Positions 1-10,945 of a stretch of DNA of 64,000 nt are shown piece after piece; position 1 is the first letter of the stretch; every line of letters starts with the position of its first letter. The translations under genes and the position numbers were made by a program. The DNA is from Anodontia alba (taxonomy: Eukaryota; Mollusca; Bivalvia; Lucinida; Lucinidae), in the NCBI GenBank assembly GCA_964016985.1, contig OZ024827.1, positions 114,036,411 through 114,100,410 of the forward strand. Direction: 5' to 3'. The notes under the pieces were generated by a model. The model was given only the letters and a program-made list of their open reading frames with translations, was not told the origin of the DNA and did no database searches.

Positions 1-460
1 TTGGGGTATGATCGTTTCACTTTTCTATATTAGCCAGGGCATGACAAAAATACAAAATGTCTGGCCGCCCTCTAGAACCAAAATCATTTGATCATTTTTG
101 GCCCCCATCACCACAGTTAAAGGTCATCAACTTCTTTAAGGGATTCTTTAACGTAAATTTATCAACACTACATAATTTTGATGGTCATAATTATCATCAA
201 TCGTTTTATTTCGGAGTAAGCGTATGCATCAACACTAGTTTAAACATATGTGGTACATGAGAAATGCAAACAGGGACAAATGTAGAAAAAGAAAGTAGCA
301 AAATGACAGTTTGCTGTTGCTAGCGGAAAAACGTGCCATCTTGTCATGAAGAACAATAGACTGAAATGCACTGGAGACGACCATGTTTGTGTAATGTGTC
401 CGAAAACTGGTCAATGGCTTTGTGTAGCCTATGACTGCATTTATTTGTAACTAAGCATTT
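1..460 (+). repeat. Dispersed repeat, module Y (copy 1)
   Basis: This stretch is closely similar to 5,395-5,768. Shared blocks include 'ctggccgccctctagaacca', 'tttaagggattct' and 'gcatcaacactagtttaaac', and the similarity runs on to 'ggagacgaccatgtttgtgt'. The window starts inside the element, because the first 25 bases match the end of module X at 5,380-5,400. A 67-codon ORF at 57-260 and a 78-codon ORF on the other strand at 344-580 show no protein-like features, and I treat them as chance. The family is not identified. Confidence 0.75.
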
Positions 461-1233
461 TCGGACAACGTTAAAATCTATTGCAGTGAGAACGTGTTCG
501 ATTTCATCCCGTGGTAGTGTGTAGTGACATAATAACCTGCCAGAAACGGAACTCAACTCTGTTGAGTGTCGATATCCCAAAACTCAGGCAGAATGAATGG
601 ATAAATGTGCCCGAGTATACGATCATTATACGCACTGCTGTTCAAATGCTGAAGTGGCAATATTGTGTGCTTTATTTTCCAGTAGAATCGCGAACACTCT
701 TGGTTTTTATCGCATTAAGTAACTAATATAATGTTATGTTTAATGTTCGACTGACTGAGGTGCTGATTTACATTACACAAAGCTGGTACCAGAACTGCGA
801 CAGTGCAATAACTACAACCCTTGAACTCTAAACTTGATCTCTGAAGCGTTCGTTATACCGTGGCTTAGTAAGCATGAGTATTTCCCAGAGTACTGCCAAG
901 GTTCAACAGTAATAACTGTTGTCTAAATCGAATGCGGTCATTGACAATACCATGTGCTTAGTCAGGGCCTATCTGCCATCTTTGAATAATTTGAATAAAG
1001 AGATTGTCTTTAAATTAAAATATGAGAAAAAGCAAACAAATTCATTAGATCACACATACGAATTATCAGTTAGAGCAATTTGCTGATGAATCAGTGTTGA
1101 AAACCCGCTGGTAATAATCTGTTCATTTAGTAGTATAGATTAACGCTTTTACCACCTGAATTGTATCAGTGCGTTCAAATTTGATCATTACGCTTCTCAG
1201 CAATTTGGCTAATGTCGTAGAGCGTCTGGGCTC
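461..1233. other. No recognised feature
   Basis: AT-rich sequence. Short ORFs such as 511-726 have no family features. I see no RNA gene, clear inverted repeat or tandem repeat here. Confidence 0.6.
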
Positions 1234-1260
1234 TTGATCAGAATAGTCAGAAGAGGCTCA

Positions 1261-1596
1261 ATGAGCCCAAAGGAAATAATATATAACAGACACTATGATG
1301 AAGAACGGGGATATGTTTTACGGCCGCCAGACGGCGTTGACTTTGTTGCAAGTCTGACTTACAGGGGGAATAGTTGTGCAAAATACAACATAACCCAATT
1401 TAAGAAAAGTAGCTCATTTGAAGACAAGATTATTAAACAGCAGTGTTTTAGAACCAGACTTAATTTAAACATATGGAGGAAATTCGGAAACAACATGTCA
1501 GTAACTATTCAACAAAGCTATTACCAGTCTTTCATTTCATACCTTCTGTCAGGTTTGTGGGGAACAGATATTATTTCAGGGGAAGAAACTATTTAA
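1261..1596 (+). CDS. Unrecognised ORF, about 111 codons, possibly spurious
   Basis: The frame is open from 1,234 (TTG) and the first ATG is at 1,261; it ends with TAA at 1,594-1,596. The predicted product is basic in its first half, with no signal peptide, membrane segment or motif that I recognise. There is no clear splice acceptor or promoter next to it. In a genome of this composition an open frame of this length can occur by chance, so I record it only as a candidate. I would drop it if transcript or homology evidence is absent. Confidence 0.15.
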   Translation: MSPKEIIYNRHYDEERGYVLRPPDGVDFVASLTYRGNSCAKYNITQFKKSSSFEDKIIKQQCFRTRLNLNIWRKFGNNMSVTIQQSYYQSFISYLLSGLWGTDIISGEETI

Positions 1597-1965
1597 AATT
1601 GTTGTTGCTCTTTTCTGGACAAGGGTCTACTCTACAAAGAAAATAATTTGCCTTGGGAACGAATTTGTTCTTTTTTGAAGGGGGCTGGTGTATAGGAAAG
1701 GACAGGAAACAGACAGTCACATGTTATCAAGTTCTTTTAAACAGTAGTACAGTCATTTGAAGTAATCAAATCACAGTGATACACCATTAAGGCCATGTTC
1801 TTAATAATTCAATTGACAGTATCGTAGACAGTAGCTATGTATGTCAGTATTTACCTTGTGGTCGGACCCGTCGTGGTCCTACTTTTGTGTTTTTATTTAT
1901 TTATAACTGGTCCACTTACGTTTCTCTTTGTAGTGTTATGGACACAGCTGTTTTGTTTTGATTAC
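1597..1965. other. No recognised feature
   Basis: AT-rich spacer leading into the retroelement fragment. Nothing I can support. Confidence 0.5.
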
Positions 1966-2759
1966 GTAAGCAGACTTTTCGGAGCAATTCAGAAAACTTA
2001 TTAACCGTTATAAAAGAATTGGCTATAGCCTGGATATTATGCGGCAGACTGCATGCCTAGTTGTCAGCCCAATCATTGTTGATGGCTATGCTTCACTTTT
2101 TAATTGCACGACGGCGGTTCGGGCCTCAGACCCAATGACGGCCTCTTCGTAAAACTGTAACCAGTGGGTTGGGGCTTGATGATATGTCTTTGGCTTGGCC
2201 CGCCGTGGTTCAACTATTGGTTTTCATTTACTCTGGCATACAGTAGAATTAGCCACGAGTACTCGTCTTTGTTTATTATAGTGATTAATTTGATTTTTGT
2301 GTTTTCGCTTTGATGCATTGACTGAGTTGGGAGCCTTTATGCGAACCGAATTTTTATGTGTTTCTGTATTAAGTGTAGCATCGGGACCCAGGGTGAAGTT
2401 AGCTAGCTGTAAAAGTGCTTTAAACACCCCCCCTCACCCCACCCCCCTCCCCGGTGGTTTACTCTACTGACCGTTCTAAGGCGGTGGTCCCGGTGTTAGT
2501 CTTACTCTTTGTTGCTTTGTGGTTTATTCTACGAGGCGATTTGTTGTATGTCTTTCCGTGTGTCATTTTGTTCCTGTGTTTTTCAGTCCCTTTAGTATTG
2601 CGATTACCTCGCTTGGGGAAGAGAGAGCTAATCTTAGTGCTTTTCGTAAGTTTGTTCGATTTGTGCTTGTTTGGATTTGTTGGTTTCCTCTTCCTCTTGG
2701 GGAAGGGCTGCTGTTTGTGATTGTGGCACTCCCTGGACATTTCTTTTACCTTTTTTTTT
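1966..2759 (+). mobile_element. Retroelement 3' end, copy A (RT C-terminus plus 3' UTR)
   Basis: The first part, 1,973-2,152, is a frame continuous with the C-terminus of the RT family seen at 7,772-8,326. It reads FSEQFRKLINRYKRIG, then MRQTACLVV and ASLFNCTTA, and stops at 2,150-2,152. About 600 bases of 3' UTR follow, shared with copies D and E and, in reverse, with B, C, F and G. The copy ends in TTACC followed by a run of nine T. Low-complexity C-rich sequence at 2,430-2,453 replaces the shorter 'aaaccccccggtgg' of other copies. The ORFs in the UTR (for example 2,454-2,720 and the antisense 2,459-2,812) recur in every copy only because the UTR is conserved; I see no support for translation. 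The copy is 5'-truncated, as expected for target-primed reverse transcription. Confidence 0.8.
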
Positions 2760-3025
2760 AACATATATTTAATGCGCAACGCACGAAAAGTTCCCCAAGC
2801 TTTTGCGGACAAAGCATGCTTCAGATCAGACTTTATTGTGTGCTTACAAAATCAATGGATACTGTAGTGTATGTCAGCGAACAGAGCTGTATGTATCAGA
2901 TCCTGAGTTCAGCTACTAGCTTTGTTCAGAACAGACTGCACGGTAGACTGGCTCCAGTCTCTAGTGACAAAATATTTTTTTCTTATAATCTGTTTAATAA
3001 TCTACTAAGATAAAACCAAAGTAAT

Positions 3026-3082
3026 ATCATGACTATAAAGGCTGGTCACTAGACTCTAGTGACCAGCCTTAATAGTCATGAT
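3026..3082. repeat. Short perfect-type hairpin, 27-bp arms
   Basis: Left arm 3,026-3,052 and right arm 3,056-3,082 are reverse complements with one mismatch and a 3-base loop. The arms contain 'ggctggtcactag'. It may be the core of a foldback element or a decayed MITE. Nothing else is recognised in 2,760-3,025 or 3,083-3,690. Confidence 0.8.
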
Positions 3083-3692
3083 AGTTTTTTGTTTGTTCTA
3101 TTTAAGTGAATTATCAAACCGAATTATGTGAAAAATATTAGTCATTCGAGACTGGAGTCAGTCTAACTGCACGGAAATGCACGCTCATCTGGACTTTCGT
3201 TATTCGCATATTGCATATATATATTTTAAAGGAAAATGAAAATACAAAAGTTGTCTCCTTTGTAAAAGAAAAACTGGCAGAAAGTCTATCAGGTGTGTAA
3301 AATCCCTTTAAGGGAAATACATACACTTTCAAGGGTGACAACTCTGTCAAAATTGCTTTTACTCCTTTCTACCTTTCTAAAACGGAATGAATTCATAAAG
3401 AAAAGAATTTGCTAAAGAATTTGCTCCATTTAGGGGATTGAGGGAATAGACAACTTTCAAAAGGGGAGTGTGTACAGAAACATAAGATGCCCCACCCATT
3501 TTTTTATCAGCTGAATCAACTCCCCTTGATGTTTTCGATAAGCCGTTTACGCTTTAAGTGTTTTAGTTGCAGCTTTTATGTTGTCTTTTTGAATGAAGCA
3601 TAACATTTTTATTGTGTCTTCCCTTTCTAGTTTATAAACAATCAGACAAAACCTCCCGACAAGGCATATATATAAAATGACGTGAACCCATT

Positions 3693-3785
3693 TATGCCCA
3701 GTGTCCCATAAAAGGGATATTGACAAACAGTGTAGACCCAGATCAGACGCCGCAGAACGATCAGAATTGTTTGTAAAACATGGTT
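3693..3785. repeat. Partial MITE-like 'aaacagtgtagaccc' repeat
   Basis: The string 'aaacagtgtagacccagat' followed by 'cagacgccgcagaacg' matches one arm of the complete palindrome at 56,473-56,537. Here the second arm is decayed ('atcagaattgtttg'). Related diverged copies occur near 18.2, 28.4, 32.84, 33.54, 33.79, 34.27, 35.25 and 35.50 kb. Confidence 0.6.
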
Positions 3786-5150
3786 AACAATAAAAAGTAA
3801 CCAGACACCCCTTATATTGAAAACTGATCGAGGAACTTATGTACATGGTTTAAAAACTACAGGTAGAACGCAATTTTAATGTGCTTAGCAAATCTGACCT
3901 GTGATGACCTTGAGGTCAAGGCTACTGGAATCGTTAGCACCTAGTCTACGACGTATACGGACGCTCTGCACGGAACTTTGCTGTTTAAACCAGCTGTATT
4001 ACTTTTGTTACTTCAAGCAAAATTTAACTGCATAAATCTGTCTTAACACTTTCATCTATGAAGACGAAAACAGACTCGTTACGAGCAGTCTCCTCGGGAT
4101 CTTCACTGTTTGCCATTCTGTTCTGATTTACAACTGTAACACTTTTCGCAGTAATGGAGGTGTCCAAATGCAGAGAGGGGCGATTCTATTTCAGAAACTC
4201 AAGATCAAAACGTTTACCGTGCTTAATAATCAAACTCTTCCCCATTTCCCATATTATATGGTGAAAATTTCCTGACTTAAAATAGCTTTAGATACTTAAC
4301 ATCTCTGAGCTGAATAAATCATACGTGCAAAATGGACAAATGGTATAAGGGAAATAACTGCATTGTCGTTAATCACAGTTACAATGTACGGTTAATCCTC
4401 ATTTGGGTGTAATATATTAGTTTCAGAGGTTAGATATCAGTGCAAGTTCATAATGAATCGTCTGCCAAGCACACAACGTACATGAAATATCAAGTGTTAT
4501 TTTCTCTGAAAAATAGTAATGATAAACGAAATATCGTCTGACACAACTTTCCTTTGCGTCAAAAGCGTTAAAACTAGTCTACTGTTACAGCACGGGTTCT
4601 GTCGCATAGTTGTCGCCTATACAAGGAATAACTCGTGCTAGCACGAGCTATATTATGTAACACATTCTGCCTGTTACCACAGGCCCGTGCATAACGTGTC
4701 ATTTATAAGTACAAGAAAATGACCTGCGCAAGCGCAGGTATATCATAAAAGCCATCGGACTGATTTCAACCTGAAAATATTGAAAGGTCGATAGTTTACT
4801 TTTATTTTATTCGGGTTTAATGTCTCTTTCAACAATCATTCAATCATATCGTGACAGTGTCTGGATGCGACAGCGGTCTCTTTGCTTACTTTTAGAGGGC
4901 TTCCTTGCTGAAATATCATGTCCCGGACGCATGACGTGGTATTTAACTGAAACACATTACAGTGACACCAGGCCGACCAGTTCAGATTCCAAGCAAAAGA
5001 GCAGCTAGTACAATTTTCAACGTCTTTTATACGACTCGACGGGCGATCGAACCCCCATCTCCCCACCCCTGGATGCAAAACGGAGGCTTTAGAAAATGAG
5101 TCGCTGGAACTGTAGGCTCAAAGGTCAGCTGCTTGCTAATTTAGAACGTC
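3786..5150. other. No recognised gene
   Basis: AT-rich sequence with no protein-like ORF. 'gcgatcgaacccc' at about 5,042-5,055 resembles a reversed pol III B box and could be a tRNA-derived remnant, but no matching A box or fold was convincing. Confidence 0.5.
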
Positions 5151-5154
5151 TTCT

Positions 5155-5768
5155 TTACCCCGCCACACGATAGTCTGTCTGTCAGTCTGTGGTACGTCCG
5201 TTCATATGTCGTCGTCCGTCCGTCCGTATTTCGTTTCCAGACGATAACTTGAGTAAATATTAATGGATTTTCACTAAATCTGGTATGTGCATTGGTATTG
5301 TATTGGTCTGGTTCGGGAATTTCATCAGTTGTGTAGGAGTTATCTGCCCACCACACGATAGTATTGGGTTATAATCGTTTCACGTTTTCATATTAGTCAG
5401 CGCATGACAAATCTAATAAAAGGCTGGCCGCCCTCTAGAACCAAAGTCATTTGGTCATTTTTCTGCCCCCATAACCATAGTTAAAGGGTCGTCAACTTGT
5501 TTAAGGGATTCTCTAACATAAATTTATCGACACTGCATAATCTTGATGGTCATCATTATCATCAATCGTTTTATTAGTTAGCGTCTGCATCAACACTAGT
5601 TTAAACATATTTGGAAAATCAGAACTGCATCAGAAAAAATAGGGGAAAAGAAGCTAGCAAAGTCGGACAGTTCGCTGTTGCTCGTGAATAAAACGTGCCA
5701 CCTTGTAACGGAGGACAATAGACAGAAATGCATTGGAGACGGCCATGTTTGTGTGGTCATCGGCTTGG
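5155..5768 (+). repeat. Composite dispersed repeat, modules X and Y (copy 2)
   Basis: Module X (5,155-5,395) contains 'gtccgtccgtccg', 'aatggattttcac', 'tggtatgtgcattg' and 'ggagttatctgccc', and recurs at about 45,855-46,090. Module Y (5,395-5,768) is the second copy of the sequence at 1-460. Seeing X and Y adjacent here, with X's end also preceding Y at position 1, indicates that they belong to one element. The copy is cut at 5,768, where retroelement fragment B begins. Confidence 0.75.
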
Positions 5769-6402
5769 AAAAAAAAAAAAGGTAAGAGAAAAGTCCAGGG
5801 AGTGCCACAATCACAAAATAGTTGCGGTCATGGTACCTAAGCCGTAATCCAAACTCATAAATCCGTAAAAGAATGATGGATCAGAATGTTCAGACCAACA
5901 ACCATGGACCACAGAATAAAGGGTGTAATCAGGCGTCCGCGGATAGTAAGCATTACTTGGTAAGCAAGCTTCGCCCACCATGCCCGTAGGCCTGAAATAA
6001 GGAAATATCGGTAGAAGCGTATGTCCGGGATTTGGGAAGTCTACTTATGGCGCGTCACTGGCAAAAACATCAGAAACAGTTCTGGAAACTGCCACATTGT
6101 AGGGATTGACCAGATCATGATGTCTCCCATAGAACTCCTTAAGTGTTACTACTAGTTTGGTGTTTTGATACCCCTGGCTCAACACCTTTGTAGTGAGCAC
6201 TTTCCCACGCTCCATGAAGTCCTGATAATTTGAACAGGTTCTGGCATAACGGATTAACTGTGAAACGTAAACGTCGTATGCTGGTACAAACCGCAGCACT
6301 TCCCAGGCACCAAGAGGAAGAGAAAACAGACAAAATCAAACAAGCACAAATCGAACAACTGTACGAAAAGCACTAAAATTAGCTCTCTCTTCCCCAAGGA
6401 AC
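5769..6402 (-). mobile_element. Retroelement 3' end, copy B, interrupted
   Basis: On the minus strand this is the same 3' UTR as copies A and D-G. Its terminal T-run appears here as twelve A at 5,769-5,780 followed by 'ggtaagagaaaagtccaggg'. The copy resumes at 6,286 with 'acaaaccgcagcacttccc' and ends near 6,402. Between 5,818 and 6,285 lies a different retroelement fragment (separate entry), flanked by a duplicated 'acaaa' at 5,813-5,817 and 6,286-6,290. The order of events is therefore B first, then the inner insertion. Confidence 0.75.
5818..6285 (-). pseudogene. RT C-terminal fragment of a second retroelement family
   Basis: The minus-strand frame ending at 6,045 encodes YDVYVSQLIRYARTCSNYQD, then a KVLSQGYQ motif and FYGRHHDLV, and terminates after VFASDAP. 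It is clearly related to the YISQLIRFAR/FYRRHSDLV region of the RT gene at 7,772-8,326 but is a distinct subfamily. Only the last 80 or so codons and about 225 bases of 3' UTR remain. The coding part starts directly at the insertion boundary ('accagcatacgacg' read on the minus strand), so this is a 5'-truncated insertion. No catalytic RT motif is present. Confidence 0.75.
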
Positions 6403-7015
6403 ATTTCTATAAAAGTGTTGTCAAAATATCTGCGACGGCTTAACAATAAATGCCATTTTTCTACTTTCCCATTATAAGTTTATGGCAACTAAGTTACCAT
6501 ACAAACCAGAGCTTATGAGCAACACAACATTTGTAGAGGCTAATACAAAGAATATTTCTGCAAAGTCTCAGCCCTGTGTTCCATATGGTTTCTGAGGAGA
6601 TGATTATAACAGATATTTTTTTCTATGCAAAGAGCACTGAACAAAATAATCATCTGCCTGGTAGAGGACCACTCAAGAAACATTTCTGAAGCAGTTTTGT
6701 CAAAATATCTGAAATGACTTAATAATAAATTTCTGTTTTCCCATTATAAGTATACGGCAACTTTGATTTGCCATAGCAACCAAACTTAAAGGCTGATTTT
6801 CAATTTAAAAAAACGCAAACTTTCCATCCCCAGCCCAAGGATGCTAAGGTTGAAATTGGGGCTCAATCGGCCTAGTGGCTTCAGAGGAGATGACGTTAGA
6901 AAATGTTGACGCCAGACGCCGGACGCCAGATACCAGACGACGTCAGACGACGACGGACAACTGCCTATCCTATAAGCTCCCCCGGAGCCTTTGGCTCTGG
7001 TGAGCTAAAAAACAA
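6403..7015. repeat. Duplicated AT-rich repeat with 'gacgacg...gagct' tail
   Basis: Two diverged direct copies start at about 6,403 ('aacatttctataaaagtgtt') and 6,680 ('aacatttctgaagcagtttt'). Both continue with 'gtcaaaatatctg' and 'ttcccattataagt'. After them, 6,895-7,015 holds 'gacgccggacgccag', 'cagacgacgacggacaac' and 'ggtgagctaaaa', a terminus type that recurs at about 26,505-26,580. I read the whole as one dispersed element with internal tandem duplication. Confidence 0.6.
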
Positions 7016-7350
7016 AGGAAAAAAAGGTAAGAGGAAAGTCCAGGTAGTGCCACAATCACAAACCGTAGCCCTCCAAGACACCAAGAGGAAGAGGAAACAG
7101 ACAAAACCAAACAAGCGCAAATCGAACAAACGTATGAAAAACACTAAGATTAACTCTCTCTTCCCCAAGCGAGGTAATCGCAATGCTAAAAAGACTGAAA
7201 AACACAAGAACAAAATAACACAAGGTAAGACATAAAACAAATCGCCTCGTAGAATAAACCACAAAGCAACAAAGAGTAAGATTAACACCGAGACCGCCGC
7301 CTTAGAACGGTCAGTAGACCGGGGGTTTAAAGCACTTTTACAGCTAGAAC
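7016..7350 (-). mobile_element. Retroelement 3' end, copy C
   Basis: Minus-strand 3' UTR copy. The terminal T-run is the A-run at 7,019-7,025 followed by 'ggtaagaggaaagtcc'. The copy stops after 'cacttttacagctag' near 7,350, so it contains only the last 330 bases or so of the element. It is more diverged than D-G. A 110-codon ORF at 6,903-7,235 and antisense ORFs at 6,965-7,288 lie inside it and are not considered genes. Confidence 0.75.
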
Positions 7351-7484
7351 ATTTCTGAATCTTGTCTGGAAGTGTCTGAACTTAGGAGTTTGAAAAATAG
7401 CTGAAAATGTCTGAATTATGGATGAAACAGTCCCGATTTCAGCAAAGATTCAGCCACCAAGTTTTCTGTTTGTGCTACTGAAGG

Positions 7485-8337
7485 CCAAGACAAGCTTCTT
7501 ACATTATATTGGTTACCTAAACTTCATAAAAGACCTTACAAAGCACGGTTTATTGCAAATTCAAGCTCTTCTACCACTACTGAAATTTCTAAATTATTAA
7601 CTTCACGTCTTACTGCCATCAAAAAACATGATTTATTGAATATTAATAATACCTTCGTCGATGGTTTAATCAGTCAATTTTACCCCCTCCTCCCCCCTCC
7701 CCCCCCCGCCCCCCCCCCCCCCCCGAACTTCAGTTAAATAAAGCTAACTCTTCTAATACCGAACCGCGTTTTTGGATTTACATTTATCTATTGTAAATGG
7801 GTTTGTTTCCTGCAAAATTTATGATAAATGCGATGATCTTGATTTTGAGATTGTAAATTTTCCTTTCTTGGATGGAGATGTTCCACGTGCGGCATCCTCC
7901 GGTGTTTATATTTCACAATTAATTCGATTTGCCAGAGTGTCTAGTCATGTAACTGACTTCAATACTCGTAATAAATTGTTAACTGCTAAACTTCTTAATC
8001 AAGGTTATCGGTATCATAAATTACGTAAAGCCTTTTCTAAGTTTTACAGACGTCATTCCGATTTAGTTTCAAAATTCAATGTTGGACTTAAATCTCTTCT
8101 GCAACAAGGCGTATCGGAACCTGAATTTTATGGTGACTTAGTGTATAAATTCAGAAAAATATATGCTTGCAATGACTTCAGTGCCCAATTTCTGAAAATC
8201 ATTCTTCGATATAAAAAGATTGGATACAACAAAAATGTTATACGACAGACTGCATGCATGGTTGTTAACCCAATCACGGTTAAAAACTTTGCTTCCCTCT
8301 TCAATTGCACGCCGGCGGCGGATTAGGCCTCATATTC
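7485..8337 (+). pseudogene. Reverse transcriptase with catalytic core deleted
   Basis: Two RT pieces lie in the same orientation. The first (about 7,500-7,685) reads LYWLPKLHKRPYKARFIANS, then TEISKLLTSRLTAI. This is the N-terminal finger/RT1-like region; the LPK-H motif resembles that of Penelope-like RTs. The second (about 7,725-8,326) reads FLDLHLSI, KIYDKCDD, FPFLDGDVPR, YISQLIRFAR, YRYHKLRKAFSKFYRRH and LLQQGVSEPEFYGDLVYKFR, ending ASLFNCTPAAD with TAG. A C-rich run (7,681-7,725) sits at the junction. The palm with the expected YxDD or FxDD aspartates, which should lie between the pieces, is missing, so no active enzyme can be made. The class (Penelope-like or another non-LTR type) is inference. 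The only long intact frame is 7,772-8,326. Confidence 0.8.
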
Positions 8338-8520
8338 TATGATGGTTCCAGCGTACTTGAAATTTAATTTTGGGTAATGCTGGCTGGTAGTTGATGCTCT
8401 ATCTTTGGTCGGGCCCACCGGAGTGTAACTGTTAGTTTTCTTTTGCTCCAGCATTTCAGTTGTTTCGTGCTGTCGAGTCCTTGTTGTTGCATCTCTGTAA
8501 CTAATTGATTATTTTTTTTG
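8338..8520 (+). mobile_element. 3' UTR of the deleted RT element
   Basis: 'gatgctctatctttggtcgg' and 'gcccaccggagtgtaac' align with 'gatgatatgtctttggcttg' and 'gcccgccgtggttcaac' of copies A, D and E. The downstream halves differ, so this RT copy represents a sister subfamily of the A-G group. Confidence 0.55.
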
Positions 8521-9198
8521 TTGGTGTGTGTTTTCGGAGATGTAGCAAGGATGAGTAAGGAAGCTTCTCTGTCGCAAGATCTTGCAGTTCTGCAAGATCT
8601 TGCGGCGCAAGTTCTTGCGGTCGGTCTTTTAATGCATGATATTGAGATAAAACCTTTAAACTGATAAAAATTATTACATAAAATTCGTCTGACATGTTTT
8701 GTTAATTCGAAACATACTTTTTAAATTATCGATTTATTGATTATCTAGTTTTCGGCTTACTGCATGTGCAGTATGTTTATGGCCTGACAACGGCTTTATC
8801 AATTTAATGATTATTATATTAGGTCTTCATAGAAAAGACAGCAAGTTGTACCAAAACATTTTTTCTAGTATTTATTTATTTATTTATTTTTGTTTGTGTG
8901 TTTATTAATTTATCTGAAAAATCAAAACAAAATAAATGCAATCATAACAGAAATTTTGGACTTAAATTTGAATTTCATCCTGAAGACATATATGTGTTTT
9001 TTCAAAAACTATATTGATATCGAAAAATAATAGAATATTATTATTTTATCACATGCGATAAGCGGCTTATTTTATCAAATGCGATAAGCGGCAGTCGCGA
9101 AACATGAGTATCCACGATCATTTTTGAAGACATAATGAACATGGAATAATCGCTTTCCATTTACCAAATGCAGAAAAGACTGTACTTTAATAATAATT
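8521..9198. other. No gene; short direct repeat at 9,043-9,092
   Basis: The motif 'ttttatcacatgcgataagc' is duplicated as 'ttttatcaaatgcgataagc' within 9,043-9,092. Otherwise AT-rich sequence without features. Confidence 0.5.
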
Positions 9199-9457
9199 GA
9201 GCCGGGCACAACAATTCCTACAAGTTTCATGTGCGCCCAACGAGGACTCAGGTTAGCTTGCGCAACCGCGCTGTCTGATCAGCCTTCACATGCCGCATGA
9301 AGAAGCACTGGGTCCGTAGCTATCCACTGATAGAGCAATTTGCGAATAACCTGATCAGACTGCGCAGATGCGCTGATCAGACTGCGCAGATGCGCAGGCT
9401 GATCCGAGTCCTTGTTGGGCGCACATGTAAATTGTAGGAATGGCTGTGCCCCGACTC
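9199..9457. repeat. MITE-like element with about 52-bp TIRs
   Basis: The left terminus 'gagccgggcacaacaattcc' continues to 'gtgcgcccaacgaggactc'. The right terminus is its imperfect reverse complement, ending 'ggctgtgccccgactc'. The inner part is rich in 'ctgatcag' and 'tgcgcag'. A related element lies at 12,667-12,871. There is no coding capacity. Confidence 0.7.
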
Positions 9458-10694
9458 AGTTATTATAAATTTGAGCTGCGTTCGTCGACTGTATGTATTA
9501 ATTGTACAAACAAACAGTATTTTGCCTTCCACAAAAAAAAAAAAAAAAAAAAATATGTTGAAAAAAAAATAACCTCGACAGACCTGGAAAGTAAGTAACG
9601 AAGAAGAAGAAGAAAACAAATTAAGCGTCTCTTCTTTTCTTCCTACAATTCTCTCTTCAGATCTATTCTGTGACACTTAACACATAACCAGTCCTGCATC
9701 CTGATCAGTAATGCTTTCTTTTTCCTTCGTTTGTTTGTGGTGAGAGTTTACATCCCCGTCAACACATTTTAGGTCATTGGAGACGTTGCTTCCGCTTTCT
9801 ATTTTAGAAATCGGATGCGGAGGTGAATAATATTATTTTTCTTATTCGCTGTCGAAACATTAGATTGTGGATAACCGCGACTGTCATTAATTTGAGCAGC
9901 AATTGGGAAATTATCACAATTTTACATCATGAAGACTTCCACAATCATAAAACTGAAATTACGATTCGTATATAGCATGTCATTGGTGTAATTATGTCAT
10001 GAAACGACATTTGAAATGTGATACTATTTAAGTATTTATGTCTTAAATCAATTGAATTCAAAATATTATATAACATGGACCTTTTTCAGATCATTTTACA
10101 TGTAACTAACCAGCGGAACAACGTCTGGCCAACGAGTATTCGAACGTCAGTGTCCCGATTTAGAAAGCTTATCAAATGTGTAATTACAGTTTACAGATTT
10201 TTAACGCTGCCAGGCAACTGAGTCACATAGAGGCAGCGATGTGTCTTTAAAATACTTGAATTCTTTTATACTTTTTTTTTATCACAAAACACAGATCCTA
10301 TGAGGGTGACGCTTATTGGGTGGGAGGGTTTGGGGTGGGGCGTTATAGCTTCGGGACAAGGACATGTACCTGCTGTGTCATATCCAAGTTTGGAAAGTTA
10401 AAAATCCAGGTAGGTTAAAATTTCACTGTTATGTTTCATGAACATGAAAGTTTGCAGTTATGTATGAAAACTTTATCATTTGTGATCACTTTCCAATACC
10501 ATAACAACCCACCTATCTGATTGAAGAAAAAAAATAAATAAAAAAAAACGCGCTACAGATATCAAATAAAATCATCACTTTATCATAAAAAAGATGATCA
10601 TTTTGCTAGGCTTAAAAATCACATTATTGATAATTTTTGCATTCCAAAGGTCAGGGAGGTCTGGTTACCTATGTACTGGGAACCTACTACTCCT
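9458..10694. other. No recognised gene
   Basis: AT-rich sequence with an A-run at 9,532-9,552. ORFs at 9,377-9,676 and 10,018-10,221 are not protein-like. Confidence 0.5.
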
Positions 10695-10701
10695 CACCCC
10701 C

Positions 10702-10732
<31 letters not shown>

Positions 10733-10738
10733 ACACAA
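10695..10738. repeat. Poly-C followed by (AC)n
   Basis: About 20 C followed by about nine AC units. Length is likely variable and prone to sequencing error. Confidence 0.9.
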
Positions 10739-10859
10739 TCCTACTCTATACCTTGCTCGACACAGCAACTTAACACGCAGGTATGGTCTTAAACGTATTT
10801 GATAAAGTGCATTATGGGGTTTGAAATGTTTTAATTCAACAAATAGTGAAAAATGCCCT

Positions 10860-10945
10860 ATGTTTTATTTATTTATTTTTTATTTTTTTATTTTTTTATT
10901 TTTTTATTTTTTTTTTTTTTTTTTGTGGGGTGATTGGGGGGGGGG
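10860..10945. repeat. (T7A)-type low-complexity tract and poly-T/G
   Basis: Repeated blocks of 'atttttttatttttttt' followed by T-runs and a G-run. The 78-codon ORF at 10,846-11,082 is an artefact of it. Confidence 0.85.

Noticed and set aside
2454..2812. ORFs of 80-117 codons on both strands
   Set aside because: They lie in the retroelement 3' UTR and recur wherever that UTR occurs; the open frames reflect composition, and both strands are open at once.
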